Made by a program: the position numbers and the translations under genes. From the NCBI RefSeq assembly GCF_000344135.1, contig NZ_BAOP01000006.1:1-37869 (forward strand): a stretch of 37,869 bases of DNA, written 5' to 3'. A model generated the notes under the pieces. That model saw only the letters and a program-made list of their open reading frames with translations, ran no database searches and had not been told where the DNA came from. This document shows, piece after piece, positions 27,619 to 36,158 of the stretch. The DNA comes from Gordonia malaquae NBRC 108250. Its GTDB lineage: Bacteria; Actinomycetota; Actinomycetes; Mycobacteriales; Mycobacteriaceae. Position 1 is the stretch's first letter. Every line of letters begins with the position of its first letter.

Positions 27619-28587
27619 TTAGCTGGTCACGACCTCCAGGCTCGGCAGTGTGAGATCGATGTCGACATCGCCGCCGCCGTTCGGGACCGCAGTGAGGGTG
27701 AGAAGAGTGGCTTCGGGCCTGCAACTGAATCGAGCAGGAGCGTACGGCGATGTGCCCAGGCCGGCGCTGACGTGCAGTGCCATCGACGCTCCCCAACGTG
27801 ACAGGCCCTTCACGCGCGAGCGGTCGATGTGGCAGTTGGTCACCAAAGCTCCGTAGCCCGGCACGCACAGCTGCCCGCCGTGAGTGTGCCCCGCCATCAC
27901 GAGGTCGTAGCCGTCGTCGGCGAACGCGTCGAGGACACGCGGCTCGGGGGAGTGGGTGAGGCCGAGACGCAATTGGGCGAGCGGGTTCGGGCGGCCCGCG
28001 ATCGTCTCGTAACGGTCGCGTTCGATGTGTGGATCGTCCACACCCGCCGACGCGACGCGCACCCCTGCCACTTCGAGTTCGCGGACTGCGTGGGTCGCGT
28101 CGAGCCATCCCCGTTCGGTGAACGCCGCACGGAGGTCCTGCCACGGCAGCGGCTCTCCGTGTGTGCGCTTGTGATCCTTTTTGAAGTACTTGAACGGATT
28201 CTTCGGTTTGGGGCCGAAGTAGTCGTTCGACCCGAACACGAAGAGCCCGGGTCGCGACAGGAGTCCGCCGAGCGACTGGACGACCGCCGGCACCGCGTTC
28301 GGGTGTGCGAGATTGTCGCCGGTGTTGACGACGAGGTCGGGTTCGAGCGAGTCGAGCTCGGAGATCCACGCCTGCTTGAGGTGCTGATTCGGCATCATGT
28401 GGATGTCGCTGATGTGCAACACCCGCAACGACGACGATCCCGGTTCGAGGATCGGCGCAGTCACATGACGGAGAGCGAACGCGTTGCGCTCGATCACTGT
28501 CGAATAGACGAGGCCTGCGGCGGCGGCGCCTGCCGCACCCGCGGCGAGACGGGCCACGCGGGACGAGGGATCGGAACCGGGGAGCAT
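27619..28587 (-). CDS. Membrane-anchored metallophosphoesterase (Rv3683-like)
   Basis: A 322-residue calcineurin-like phosphoesterase with an N-terminal membrane or signal helix (residues 12-30, ARLAAGAAGAAAAGLVYST). The dimetal motifs are in order: ISDIHMMP (D61, H63), VNTGDNLAHPN (D91, N92), FGSNDYFGP in place of GNHD/E, LTHSPEP, and AGHTHGGQ near residue 235. It is followed by TSPYAPARFSCRPEATLLTL, typical of the YkuE-like group. Substrates of this group are not settled; some cleave lipid-linked or nucleotide phosphates. It lies directly downstream of ponA2 (51-nt gap), the same order as Rv3682-Rv3683. Confidence 0.9.
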   Translation of the reverse strand: MLPGSDPSSRVARLAAGAAGAAAAGLVYSTVIERNAFALRHVTAPILEPGSSSLRVLHISDIHMMPNQHLKQAWISELDSLEPDLVVNTGDNLAHPNAVPAVVQSLGGLLSRPGLFVFGSNDYFGPKPKNPFKYFKKDHKRTHGEPLPWQDLRAAFTERGWLDATHAVRELEVAGVRVASAGVDDPHIERDRYETIAGRPNPLAQLRLGLTHSPEPRVLDAFADDGYDLVMAGHTHGGQLCVPGYGALVTNCHIDRSRVKGLSRWGASMALHVSAGLGTSPYAPARFSCRPEATLLTLTAVPNGGGDVDIDLTLPSLEVVTS

Positions 28588-28638
28588 GCGTCCACGATAC
28601 GCGCGCCGTCTGCCGGGGCGTGCCTCGTCAGTCCTAGC

Positions 28639-31110
28639 TCACTCGTCGGGGACCTCGATCACGACCGGCCCGACGCCGGGCACCTCGACGGTCTTCTCGA
28701 TCATCTTCTCGCCGTTGCGTCCGCGCGGCCCCGTGGACGGCCCACGGCCGTTGCTCACGTAGACGGCGATCGTGCTGCCGGGCATCGCGCTGTCGGACGG
28801 TGCGGTGAACACAACGGTGCCCTTAGGGCGTCCGCTGTCGACTTCGAGCTCGTTCACCTTGAAGCCGGCCTCCTGCAGGCGGGCGGTCGCTTGGCTCACC
28901 GGCAGGCCGCTCACCTGTGGAATCCGGCCGCGGTCGGAACCTGCAACGAACTGCGGGTCGACAGGCGGCATCGCGACAGGTCCGAACTTCTGCGCGATCG
29001 GCAGGATCGCGTTCATCCACGTGCGGGCCGGTTCATAGCCGCCGTACACGTCGCCGTCGTAGCACTGGCGCAGCGGTGCAGTGCAGATTCCGGCAGGCGT
29101 CGGTCCGTCGTTGTAGACATACGATGCCGCGGCCATCTGGTTGGTGAAACCGAGGAACGCCGCCGAGCGGTGCGCCTCCGTCGTTCCGGTCTTGCCCGAC
29201 AGCGGAAGGTTCCATCCGGTCGAGCGTGCGGCCTGTGCTGACGTGCCGATACCGCGGTCGTCCTCGCTCATCGCGTTGGCCAAGGTGTTCGCGAGCCCGG
29301 CCTCCACGACCTGTTCGCACTTGGGGGCGGTGAACGGAACGGCGGTCAGGGCCGGCTTGCCGTTCTCGTCCATCACCCGGTTGCCGTACTGGTCGCGCTT
29401 GGCCTGCTGGATGGAGACGATCGGATTCGGCGGGCACCAGGTGCCGCCGGACGCCAGCGTCGCCGCCACATTCGACAGTTCGAGCGCGTTCACTGCGAAC
29501 GGGCCGAGGGTGAACGAACCGAAGTTGCCCTTCTTGATGTAATCGGCCAGCGACTGGTCACCGTTGCCCGACGTTCCTGGAGAGTTGTACGACCGCAGAC
29601 CGAGTCGGACCGCCATGTCGACCGCGGGCTTCACTCCGACCTGCTGCAGGAGTTGGACGAACGTCGTGTTCGGCGACGTCGCGAGCGCCTGCGTCACCGA
29701 CGCCTGTGGGGCGTACGCGCCGGCGTTCTTGACGCAGTAGGCGTTCGCGGGGCAACCGTTGGCGCCGTTGCTGTTGCCCATCCCGAAGACGGAGACGCTC
29801 GACGGAACGGGCAGTACTGCGCTGGTTCCGAGTCCCTTCTCCATCGCGGCCGCCGTGGTGAACAGCTTGAACACCGAACCGGCGCCGTCGCCGACCATCG
29901 AGAACGGCTGGGGCTGGACGGTCTGATCCTTCTTCGCGTCCAGGCCGTAGTTTCGGCTCGACACCATCGAGACCACGTCGTGCGACTGCTTGCCCGGGCG
30001 GACGATGCTCATCACGTTGGCGATGCCCTCGGTGTGCGGATCGGCCTGTGCCTGTGCTGCGCGCAGGGCCGACGCCTGGACCGCGGGGTCGAGCGTGGTG
30101 CGGATCAGGTACCCGCCGCGCATCACCTGTTGGCGAGAGATGCCGTTGTCCGCGAGGTACTGCAGGACGTAGTCGCAGAAGAATCCGGCGTTGTCGGCGG
30201 CGATGCATCCCTGCGTCGGCGTGCGTGGCTCGCGAAGCACTCCAAGCGGCTTCTCCTTGGCCGCCGTCAGCTCGGCCCTGCGCTCTGGGAAGTTGTCGAT
30301 CATGGTGTCCAGCACCAGATTTCGTCGGGCGGTTGTCGCCTTCGGATCGGTGTAGGGATTGAGGCCTGAGCTCGACTGGACCATGCCGGCGAGCATCGCG
30401 GCCTGCTCGACCGTCAGCTCGTTGGCAGAGTGGCCGAAATAGGTCTGGGCGGCTGCCTCGATGCCGTAGGCGTTGTTTCCGAACGGGACGACGTTCAGGT
30501 ACCGCGTGATGATCTGCTTCTTCGCGTCCTGCTTGGCGGCGGCGTCGTCCAGCCCGCGGTCGCGTTTGGCCTGGTCGATGAGCGTCTGCTCGAGTGTCAA
30601 CGCCATACGGACTTCGCGGAGCTTACGGGCGGGCGTGGTCTCGATCGCTGCTTGGCGTTCGGCCTCGGTGCGGGCGAGGACGAGCAGTTGATAGTTCTTG
30701 ATGTACTGCTGATCGAGAGTGGACGCGCCCTGTTGGACGTCGCCGGACGCCGAGTTCTTCAGCGCCGCTCGGATGGTGCCGCGCCAGTCGACGCCGTCGT
30801 GTTCGAGGAATCGTCGATCCTCGATGGAGATGATCGCTCGGATCATGTCCTGCGAGATGTCGTTGTACCCGACCTGATAGCGGTACTGATCGAAGAGCTG
30901 CGCGATCGGCTTGCCGGTCGAGTCGGTCACGGTGGTGACCTCCGGCAGGGTGCCGTTCAGCAGTTCCGAGGAACTGTTCTCCATCGTCGCCGCAGCTCGA
31001 TTGGTCAGGACGCCGATTCCGCCGACGACTGGAAACAGGAGGCCCGCAAGCAGGACGCCCGCCATGACGCAGGCGACCGCGAGGCCGGCCAGGTTCGTTG
31101 TCTTCCGCAC
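28639..31110 (-). CDS. ponA2: Bifunctional class A penicillin-binding protein with PASTA domain
   Basis: An 823-residue cell-wall synthase. A membrane anchor spans residues 8-35. The GT51 glycosyltransferase domain (about 55-290) includes the catalytic glutamate in SIEDRRF (E97). The transpeptidase domain has the serine nucleophile motif SVFK (S412-K415), SPN (479-481) and KTG (640-642). A PASTA domain at about 727-790 (IPQVSGLPVSQATARLQEAGFKV) is followed by a charged tail. The layout matches mycobacterial PonA2, which helps survival under stress and in non-replicating states. The start is GTG 31110. A TATCCT lies 7 nt upstream with no Shine-Dalgarno sequence, so the mRNA is probably leaderless. 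It is divergent from whiB, as in M. tuberculosis. Confidence 0.95.
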   Translation of the reverse strand: MRKTTNLAGLAVACVMAGVLLAGLLFPVVGGIGVLTNRAAATMENSSSELLNGTLPEVTTVTDSTGKPIAQLFDQYRYQVGYNDISQDMIRAIISIEDRRFLEHDGVDWRGTIRAALKNSASGDVQQGASTLDQQYIKNYQLLVLARTEAERQAAIETTPARKLREVRMALTLEQTLIDQAKRDRGLDDAAAKQDAKKQIITRYLNVVPFGNNAYGIEAAAQTYFGHSANELTVEQAAMLAGMVQSSSGLNPYTDPKATTARRNLVLDTMIDNFPERRAELTAAKEKPLGVLREPRTPTQGCIAADNAGFFCDYVLQYLADNGISRQQVMRGGYLIRTTLDPAVQASALRAAQAQADPHTEGIANVMSIVRPGKQSHDVVSMVSSRNYGLDAKKDQTVQPQPFSMVGDGAGSVFKLFTTAAAMEKGLGTSAVLPVPSSVSVFGMGNSNGANGCPANAYCVKNAGAYAPQASVTQALATSPNTTFVQLLQQVGVKPAVDMAVRLGLRSYNSPGTSGNGDQSLADYIKKGNFGSFTLGPFAVNALELSNVAATLASGGTWCPPNPIVSIQQAKRDQYGNRVMDENGKPALTAVPFTAPKCEQVVEAGLANTLANAMSEDDRGIGTSAQAARSTGWNLPLSGKTGTTEAHRSAAFLGFTNQMAAASYVYNDGPTPAGICTAPLRQCYDGDVYGGYEPARTWMNAILPIAQKFGPVAMPPVDPQFVAGSDRGRIPQVSGLPVSQATARLQEAGFKVNELEVDSGRPKGTVVFTAPSDSAMPGSTIAVYVSNGRGPSTGPRGRNGEKMIEKTVEVPGVGPVVIEVPDE

Positions 31111-31117
31111 GGTCGCC

Positions 31118-31123
31118 AGGATA
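31118..31123 (-). promoter_or_regulatory. -10 element of ponA2
   Basis: TATCCT on the minus strand, 7 nt before the GTG start. The same TATCCTGGCGAC-start arrangement precedes the leuA leader peptide. Confidence 0.5.
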
Positions 31124-31194
31124 CGTGTGCTGTCGAGTACACCCGGGTAGCGACCTGCGGGATCTGCGCCTTACCGGGCCATTGGCGGCTCGAC

Positions 31195-31223
31195 TTGATT
31201 TGCGATGGGCGTCTCAATAGGGT
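31195..31223 (+). promoter_or_regulatory. Sigma-A-type promoter of whiB
   Basis: TTGATT (31195-31200), a 17-nt spacer and TAGGGT (31218-31223). Transcription would start near 31230, leaving a 5' UTR of about 110 nt before the whiB ATG. Nothing else is evident in the rest of the ponA2-whiB gap. Confidence 0.5.
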
Positions 31224-31341
31224 GATGGACGTGAGCTACCCCACAATGCGCACAAATGCAGGGTGACGCTCAGCTTGAGATCTTATGCGCGGGTCGAGCG
31301 TCGGTCCGTGTCGATGGGTTTGTGAAAGGTGGGATCGCGCA

Positions 31342-31671
31342 ATGACTTTGGCGCCGTTGTCCTCCGGAGATTCGGAAACACGCCTTACCTGGGTATCGCA
31401 GGCGCGCTGTCGCGGCGGTAATCCGGACGACCTCTTCGTTCGAGGGGCCGCCCAGCGCAAAGCCGCAACCATCTGCCGGCACTGCCCGGTCCAGATGGAG
31501 TGCGGCGCGGACGCGCTCGACAACCGTGTCGAGTTCGGCGTCTGGGGAGGAATGACAGAGCGCCAGCGTCGCGCTCTGCTCCGCCAGCATCCCGAGGTCA
31601 CCTCGTGGGCGGAGTTCTTCGACGCTCAGCGCCGCCGCCAGCGGATCGGCGCAGTCCCCGACAAGATGTGA
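31342..31671 (+). CDS. whiB4: WhiB-family iron-sulfur transcription factor, WhiB4-like
   Basis: A 109-residue redox-sensing protein. The four cluster-binding cysteines are C23 (ARCRGGNPDDLF), C45 and C48 (ICRHC) and C54 (QMEC), followed by the GVWGG turn (residues 66-70) and the basic TERQRRALLRQ tail that contacts DNA. ATG 31342 is preferred over upstream in-frame starts because the WhiB domain begins here and AAGGTGGG lies upstream. The WhiB4 name rests on its place next to divergent ponA2, as in Rv3681c-Rv3682. The mycobacterial protein senses oxygen and NO and tunes the antioxidant response. Confidence 0.88.
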   Translation: MTLAPLSSGDSETRLTWVSQARCRGGNPDDLFVRGAAQRKAATICRHCPVQMECGADALDNRVEFGVWGGMTERQRRALLRQHPEVTSWAEFFDAQRRRQRIGAVPDKM

Positions 31672-31676
31672 TGTGA

Positions 31677-31705
31677 CGAGCCCGGCGATCAGATCGCCGG
31701 GCTCG
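31677..31705. terminator. Bidirectional terminator between whiB and the DUF445 gene
   Basis: CGAGCCCGGCGA (31677-31688) pairs with 31694-31705, a 12-bp perfect stem with a 5-nt loop, 5 nt after the whiB stop and 24 nt before the convergent DUF445 gene ends. Confidence 0.82.
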
Positions 31706-31729
31706 CGTGCATCTGCCGCGTGTTCGCTG

Positions 31730-32995
31730 TCAGTGACGCGCGAACAGTTCGATCAGCTGGACCTGGAGTTCGCCGACCAGTCCGCCGAGTATCGCTCCGA
31801 TCGCTATCATCAGCGGTTCGTCGTCCTTGAAGACCGGGCGCATGATCGACTCGTACTCGGCTTCGGTCAGTTCGCTCATCTTCTCGACGATGGTGTTCTC
31901 CAGGTCGATGGTGGTGAGTGCGTAGTCGTTGGCGTGAGCGAGAGTGTCGGGAACGTGCGCGAGCACGTCGACGACCACTTTGTCTTTGAGCTCCCGGTAC
32001 TTCTGCGTGCCGACCGTGAGGCTCACCAGCGGCTTGGCCAACGACACTTGAGAATCGATCGCCGACTCCAACTCACGTGCGACGAGTGCGAACAGCTTGT
32101 CCGAGCCCGGACCCTCGAGGATTCCCTGGATGAGGTTCTCCGGCGAGAACAGATCCTCGGCGAGGATCTTCGCGTAGTCGCGGGTGATCTTGTCGCGCTG
32201 TGCGTGAAGCAGGCCCTGGAAGCGGATGAAGCCGAGGTACTTCTTCGGGAGCTGAGGCCGGAAGAGCATGTTCAGTGCGATGTAGTCGCTGATGAAGCCG
32301 ACGCTGAATCCGAAGATCGGCATGATCCACGGGTTTTGGAACAGGGCCCACGCGACCATCTGCACCAGGCCGATGCCGAACCCGAAGTAGATCCCCGAGC
32401 GACGGACGAAGCTCATCGCATCCGACGTGACCGTCTTGAGAAGGGTGTTCAGCTTCTCCTTGTTGCGGACCAAAGTCGTGACCGCCAGGTATTGCAGGTC
32501 GAGGTACCGCGAGATGTCGGCCCGCATCTCGTCGAACAGCTTCTCGACGACGACCGGCGCCTGCTGTTGAATCCGCGAGTGAACAGCGCGGCGAGCGGCG
32601 GACGGCAGACTGTCCCACAGGCCTGGCCGAACCTGTTCGGCGATGTCGCGAGTGATCTCCTCGATGGTCGACGTCAACGGCTCGCGGATCGCCTCGACGG
32701 CTTCCTGAGCGTCGAAGCGTTCCAGCAGTTCCTCGGGACGCAGCAGATTGGACGTCAGAAGTTGGATCGTCGTCGCGCCGACTTTGCCGGCCCGACGTGG
32801 GACGATGCCCTGCCAGCCGATGGGGCCGACGCCGCGGAACTCGATCGGCTTGAAGATCATCTCGAGCGCCACGATCTTGGTGCTCCAGCCGACGAATGCC
32901 GCGATGATCGGCATCGACAGGTAGATCAGCCAGTTCAGACCGAAGTCGTGGGTGATCTCACTCCACGTCTGAATGGCCACGACGTGTGTCGTCAT
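31730..32995 (-). CDS. DUF445 family membrane protein
   Basis: A 421-residue protein with an N-terminal helix (NWLIYLSMPIIAAFVGWSTKIVALEMIFKPIEF, residues 20-55), a second membrane segment near residues 205-235 (FGFGIGLVQMVAWALF...FGFSVGFISDYIALNMLFRP), and a final helix near 395-415. The repeated pattern of a helix ending in an ALxMxF-P motif, followed by GIVPRRAGKV-like or GFIRFQGLLHAQRDKITRDYAKIL segments, identifies DUF445 (YheB-like). Long amphipathic alpha-helical stretches fill the rest. Function is unknown across the family. ATG 32995 lies one base after the upstream Abi-alpha-like stop, so the two are translationally coupled. Confidence 0.85.
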   Translation of the reverse strand: MTTHVVAIQTWSEITHDFGLNWLIYLSMPIIAAFVGWSTKIVALEMIFKPIEFRGVGPIGWQGIVPRRAGKVGATTIQLLTSNLLRPEELLERFDAQEAVEAIREPLTSTIEEITRDIAEQVRPGLWDSLPSAARRAVHSRIQQQAPVVVEKLFDEMRADISRYLDLQYLAVTTLVRNKEKLNTLLKTVTSDAMSFVRRSGIYFGFGIGLVQMVAWALFQNPWIMPIFGFSVGFISDYIALNMLFRPQLPKKYLGFIRFQGLLHAQRDKITRDYAKILAEDLFSPENLIQGILEGPGSDKLFALVARELESAIDSQVSLAKPLVSLTVGTQKYRELKDKVVVDVLAHVPDTLAHANDYALTTIDLENTIVEKMSELTEAEYESIMRPVFKDDEPLMIAIGAILGGLVGELQVQLIELFARH

Positions 32996-32996
32996 C

Positions 32997-33695
32997 TCAG
33001 TCGCCGTCTGCCATCGCGGTGGTCCACAGGTCCATGCCCAGTGACGACAGCCGCAGGGTCCGCCGTTCGACGCGCGGTCCGACAGGTCCCACCGACGACG
33101 ATTTGATGGCCTTGAGCACCATCGTCTCGGCTGCCAGGACCTCGTAGTCGACCTTCAGGTCGGGATCTTCCGGCCCCACCTCGAGCAACCCGAGATTGAG
33201 CAGGTTCGTGACGTATGCGGGGACCATCTCGGGCAGCGCGAGATTCGCCGTCCGGCCGATCAATGCGGCGTTCTCCAGCACTGGTGAGCGCGACGATGTT
33301 CGACTGATCACGTTGATCAGCGGTGACACCGTGCCGTCGGACAGTGCGCCGACGATCCGAGCTTCGTCGGCGACGAGTTGACCGAGAATGCGGGTGAACA
33401 GTTCCAGTCTGCTGGCGGCGGTGCCCTGGTTGAGGGCCTGGTCGAGGAGGCCGTTCATTCGTTCGGTGAGCTGCTGCGCAGGGGCGGGTTCCAGTGCGGC
33501 ACGCTGCGGTTCGGCCTTGACCGTCTTATCCGCGGGTGCGTCGTCGGCGGCAGGCGAATCGGGGTCGATCGCGTCGAGTCCGGCTCTGGCGAGCGCCAGG
33601 AACTGTTCTTCGGTCCACTCCGCATAGCTGAGTGCGGTCCGAGTGATGGACACGGCGGAGCCGAGCAGGGCTCGTGGGTCGAACAGGCTGCTCAT
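32997..33695 (-). CDS. Abi-alpha (DUF4393)-like protein
   Basis: A 232-residue soluble protein. Residues 1-45 include a helix (AVSITRTALSYAEWTEEQFLALARAGLDAI), then a Pro/Ala-rich linker to about residue 75. The core, LFTRILGQLVADEARIVGALSDG, is the Asp/Ala motif of the Abi-alpha/DUF4393 family. It is followed by VPAYVTNLLNLGLLEVG and a C-terminal LRLSSLGMDLWTTAM that completes a winged-helix-like end. Some Abi-alpha relatives are linked to abortive-infection phage defence; most are untested. The start ATG 33695 has AAAGGGG upstream. It is the first gene of a two-gene operon with the DUF445 gene. The assignment rests on motif recognition. Confidence 0.7.
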   Translation of the reverse strand: MSSLFDPRALLGSAVSITRTALSYAEWTEEQFLALARAGLDAIDPDSPAADDAPADKTVKAEPQRAALEPAPAQQLTERMNGLLDQALNQGTAASRLELFTRILGQLVADEARIVGALSDGTVSPLINVISRTSSRSPVLENAALIGRTANLALPEMVPAYVTNLLNLGLLEVGPEDPDLKVDYEVLAAETMVLKAIKSSSVGPVGPRVERRTLRLSSLGMDLWTTAMADGD

Positions 33696-33739
33696 GGATC
33701 CCCTTTCGTACCGGTCGCCGCTGGGCGCGGTCGCATCAG

Positions 33740-33797
33740 CGTACTAGTACGGGAGAGGGTATTGGTCAGTTCTCGGAGCCAAAGAGAGTTATATAAC
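33740..33797. promoter_or_regulatory. AT-rich promoter region with two palindromes
   Basis: The gap between the Abi-alpha-like gene and the ATPase gene holds the 12-bp palindrome CGTACTAGTACG (33740-33751) and GTTATATAAC (33788-33797) in unusually AT-rich DNA. Either could be an operator for the Abi-alpha/DUF445 operon. The second could instead mark the end of the ATPase transcript. Confidence 0.45.
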
Positions 33798-33815
33798 AAT
33801 ATTCATTGGTACGAA

Positions 33816-34913
33816 TTAGCCTCGGCTCACGATCTGTTCGGCGACGGCCCGCAGCGCGTCGGAGTCGGCGACCTCGAACGGAAGGGCAGGCACCCCGACG
33901 ATCGGGACGCTGGGATGTGACGAGGTGAACCGCTGCAACAGGTGCAGCTCGCGCTTTGCGGTCGCCGCGCGATCGACATGCACCTGGAGCACTCCGCGGG
34001 TCAGGTCGTCGTCGACGGTCTCGAGTGCGGCCGCTGTCGCAGGGGTCGACAACGAGGTCAGATTCGGGTGCGTGCGGTTGGCGATGAGACCGGCGAGCGG
34101 CATGGTGTCCTTCGACAGGCGGTCCACGAAGAACGACGCCTCACGCAGCGCGTCCGGCTCGGGCGCTGCCACCACCACGAACTGGGTGCCGGGTCGTTTC
34201 AGCAGGTCGTACGTGCGGGCTGCTCGTTCGGAGAACCCTCCGAACATCGAATCGAGGGACTGCACGAACATCGCGACGTCGCGCAGGATGTCGCCGCCGA
34301 CGATCGTCGAGATGCCGCGCATCGCCATGCTCATCGCGCCCGTCACGACACGGCCGACCCCGCGCCCGCCGCCGACGAGCATCTTCATCAGGCGTCCGGA
34401 GAGGAACGAGCTCAACCGTTGGGGCGCGTCGAGGAAGTCGAGGGCGTTCCGCGACGGGGGAGTGTCGACGACGATGAGGTCCCAGCGGTTCTCGTCGAGC
34501 AGCCGGCCCAGCTTCTCCATCGCCATGTACTCCTGCGTGCCGGAGAACGACGACGCCACCGTCTGATAGAACGCGTTGTTCATGATCGCTTCGGCACGTT
34601 CGGGAGTCGAGTGCTCCACCACCATGTCGTCGAAGGTCCGGCGCATGTCGAGCATCATCGCGTCCAACGTGCCCTTCGACTCCGGCGACACGGGCACCGG
34701 CTGCGGTTCGTTCGTCAGCTCGCTCACGCCCAACGACTGCGCGAGACGCCGCGCCGGGTCGATCGTGAGGACCGCGACCGTGCGGCCCTGTTCGGCGGCG
34801 TGCAGGGCCATCGCCGCAGCGGTCGTCGTCTTGCCGACTCCGCCGGAGCCGCAGCAGATCACAACGCGGGTGGTCGGGTCGGCGAGGACCGCGCCCATCT
34901 TCAGGTCGGGCAT
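33816..34913 (-). CDS. ArsA/Get3-like ATPase, second subunit (Rv3680-like)
   Basis: A 365-residue cytoplasmic P-loop ATPase of the ArsA/Get3 group. The deviant Walker [11 protein letters not shown] is at residues 21-30, the switch I region is [14 protein letters not shown], and switch II is [20 protein letters not shown] central helical region (residues 170-250, [36 protein letters not shown]) corresponds to the client-binding part. ATG 34913 overlaps the stop of the first ATPase gene (TGATG), so the two are made together and probably form a heterodimer. Related mycobacterial proteins have been linked to stress and metabolite tolerance. No arsenic genes are nearby, so arsenite export is unlikely. 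Confidence 0.88.
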   Translation of the reverse strand: MPDLKMGAVLADPTTRVVICCGSGGVGKTTTAAAMALHAAEQGRTVAVLTIDPARRLAQSLGVSELTNEPQPVPVSPESKGTLDAMMLDMRRTFDDMVVEHSTPERAEAIMNNAFYQTVASSFSGTQEYMAMEKLGRLLDENRWDLIVVDTPPSRNALDFLDAPQRLSSFLSGRLMKMLVGGGRGVGRVVTGAMSMAMRGISTIVGGDILRDVAMFVQSLDSMFGGFSERAARTYDLLKRPGTQFVVVAAPEPDALREASFFVDRLSKDTMPLAGLIANRTHPNLTSLSTPATAAALETVDDDLTRGVLQVHVDRAATAKRELHLLQRFTSSHPSVPIVGVPALPFEVADSDALRAVAEQIVSRG

Positions 34914-35929
34914 CAGACTCCCGCTTTCTTCAGGACGTCGGCGAGTTCGTAGAGGCCACCGAGGTCGATGCCTTCTTCCACTGTCGGCAGTTCGATCTGG
35001 GGGACGTCGACGTCGTCGAGTTCGGAGCGTGCGATGTGTTGTGCCTGCAGGCGCGACGCGTACTGGATGGTCTCGGTGAGCAGCCCGGCGAGGTCGGCGT
35101 CGGTGAGGTTCACACCGGCGCCGGTGATCGACTCGCGGATCCGGTCGGCGTCGATGGCGCCCTCGGCGATCTCGTCGAGCATCTCTTCGGGAAGGTGCGC
35201 CGGCTCCACGCGATTCACCAGGACCGACCCGACCGGGAGGCCCTTTCCTCGGAGTTCGTCGATCGCCTCGACGGTCTCCTGGATCGGCATGGCTTCGAGG
35301 AGTGTGCAGAGGTGGACGGCGGTGTCGGCCGAGTGCAGCAGCCGGACGACGCCGTCGCTCTGATTGCGAATGGGGCCGGTCTTCGCGAGATCGGCCATCG
35401 CCGATGTCACGTCGAGGAAGTTGCCGATACGGCCGGTCGGTGGGGAGTCGACGACGATCGAGTCGTAGAGGCGGTGCCCCTTCTTGTCGACGGCGATCAC
35501 ACGTTCCTTGATCTTTCCGGTGATCACCACGTCGCGCAGGCCGGGCGCGACGGTGGTCACGAAGTCGATCGCACCGACCCGCTTGATCGCGCGACCGGCG
35601 AATCCGAGGTTGTAGAACATGTCGAGGTACTCGAGCAGCGCGTACTCGATCTCCAGTGCAAGCCCCCACACCGAGCCGCCGCCCTCCAGCGATGCGACTT
35701 GAGTGTCGACCGGCGGCAGGGGAGCACTGTCGAAGAGTTGGGCGATGCCCTGACGCTCCTCGCACTCCACGAGCAGCACGCGCTGCCCCTTGGCGGCCAA
35801 TGCCAACGCCAATGCCGCGGCGACAGTCGTCTTGCCGGTTCCACCCTTGCCGGACACGAAATGCAGCCTGGCGTCGCGTGCCGCGGGCGGCCACGCCGTT
35901 CCGGCGTCCGTCATCTGATTCTCGACCAC
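34913..35929 (-). CDS. ArsA/Get3-like ATPase, first subunit (Rv3679-like)
   Basis: A 338-residue P-loop ATPase, partner of the downstream ATPase. Walker A is [11 protein letters not shown] (residues 25-35), switch I is [15 protein letters not shown], and switch II is [62 protein letters not shown] matches the Rv3679 group closely. I choose GTG 35929 because AAGGTGA lies 5 nt upstream, the same spacing used by the divergent DUF4177 gene. An in-frame GTG at 35938 would lie inside that ribosome-binding site. Confidence 0.88.
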   Translation of the reverse strand: MVENQMTDAGTAWPPAARDARLHFVSGKGGTGKTTVAAALALALAAKGQRVLLVECEERQGIAQLFDSAPLPPVDTQVASLEGGGSVWGLALEIEYALLEYLDMFYNLGFAGRAIKRVGAIDFVTTVAPGLRDVVITGKIKERVIAVDKKGHRLYDSIVVDSPPTGRIGNFLDVTSAMADLAKTGPIRNQSDGVVRLLHSADTAVHLCTLLEAMPIQETVEAIDELRGKGLPVGSVLVNRVEPAHLPEEMLDEIAEGAIDADRIRESITGAGVNLTDADLAGLLTETIQYASRLQAQHIARSELDDVDVPQIELPTVEEGIDLGGLYELADVLKKAGV

Positions 35930-35933
35930 GGGG

Positions 35934-35983
35934 TTCACCTTATCGACCGCGGCAACAGAGGCGTTCGCTAACCGATAAGGTGA
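35934..35983. promoter_or_regulatory. Divergent intergenic region with symmetric ribosome-binding sites
   Basis: CACCTTATCG (35936-35945) and CGATAAGGTG (35973-35982) are exact inverted copies. Each contains AAGGTGA placed 5 nt before the start codon of the gene it faces (GTG 35929 leftward, ATG 35989 rightward). GATAAG within each copy may also serve as a -10 element. A shared operator is possible. Confidence 0.5.
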
Positions 35984-35988
35984 GCGTC

Positions 35989-36153
35989 ATGAGCGCACCT
36001 ACCGCCTGGGAATACGTCACCGTTCCGCTGCTGACACACGCGACGAAGCAGATCCTCGATCAGTGGGGAGCAGACGGATGGGAACTGGTCAGCGTCCTGC
36101 CCGGCCCCACCGGTGAACAGCACGTCGCCTACTTGAAGCGTCCGAAGGGCTGA
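35989..36153 (+). CDS. DUF4177 family small protein (Rv3678A-like)
   Basis: A 54-residue protein, MSAPTAWEYVTVPLLTHATKQ followed by ILDQWGADGWELVSVLPGPTGEQHVAYLKRPKG. The WEY...LNQWGADGWELV pattern is that of DUF4177, a small alpha/beta domain of unknown role. AAGGTGA lies 5 nt before the ATG. It leads a three-gene run with RidA and an MBL hydrolase (gaps of 5 nt each), the same order as the mycobacterial locus. Confidence 0.88.
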   Translation: MSAPTAWEYVTVPLLTHATKQILDQWGADGWELVSVLPGPTGEQHVAYLKRPKG

Positions 36154-36158
36154 GTGTC

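Noticed and set aside
33816..35929. Arsenite export system
   Set aside because: The two ArsA-like ATPases lack neighbouring arsB, arsC, arsR or arsD genes and match the Rv3679-Rv3680 Get3-like group by order and motifs.
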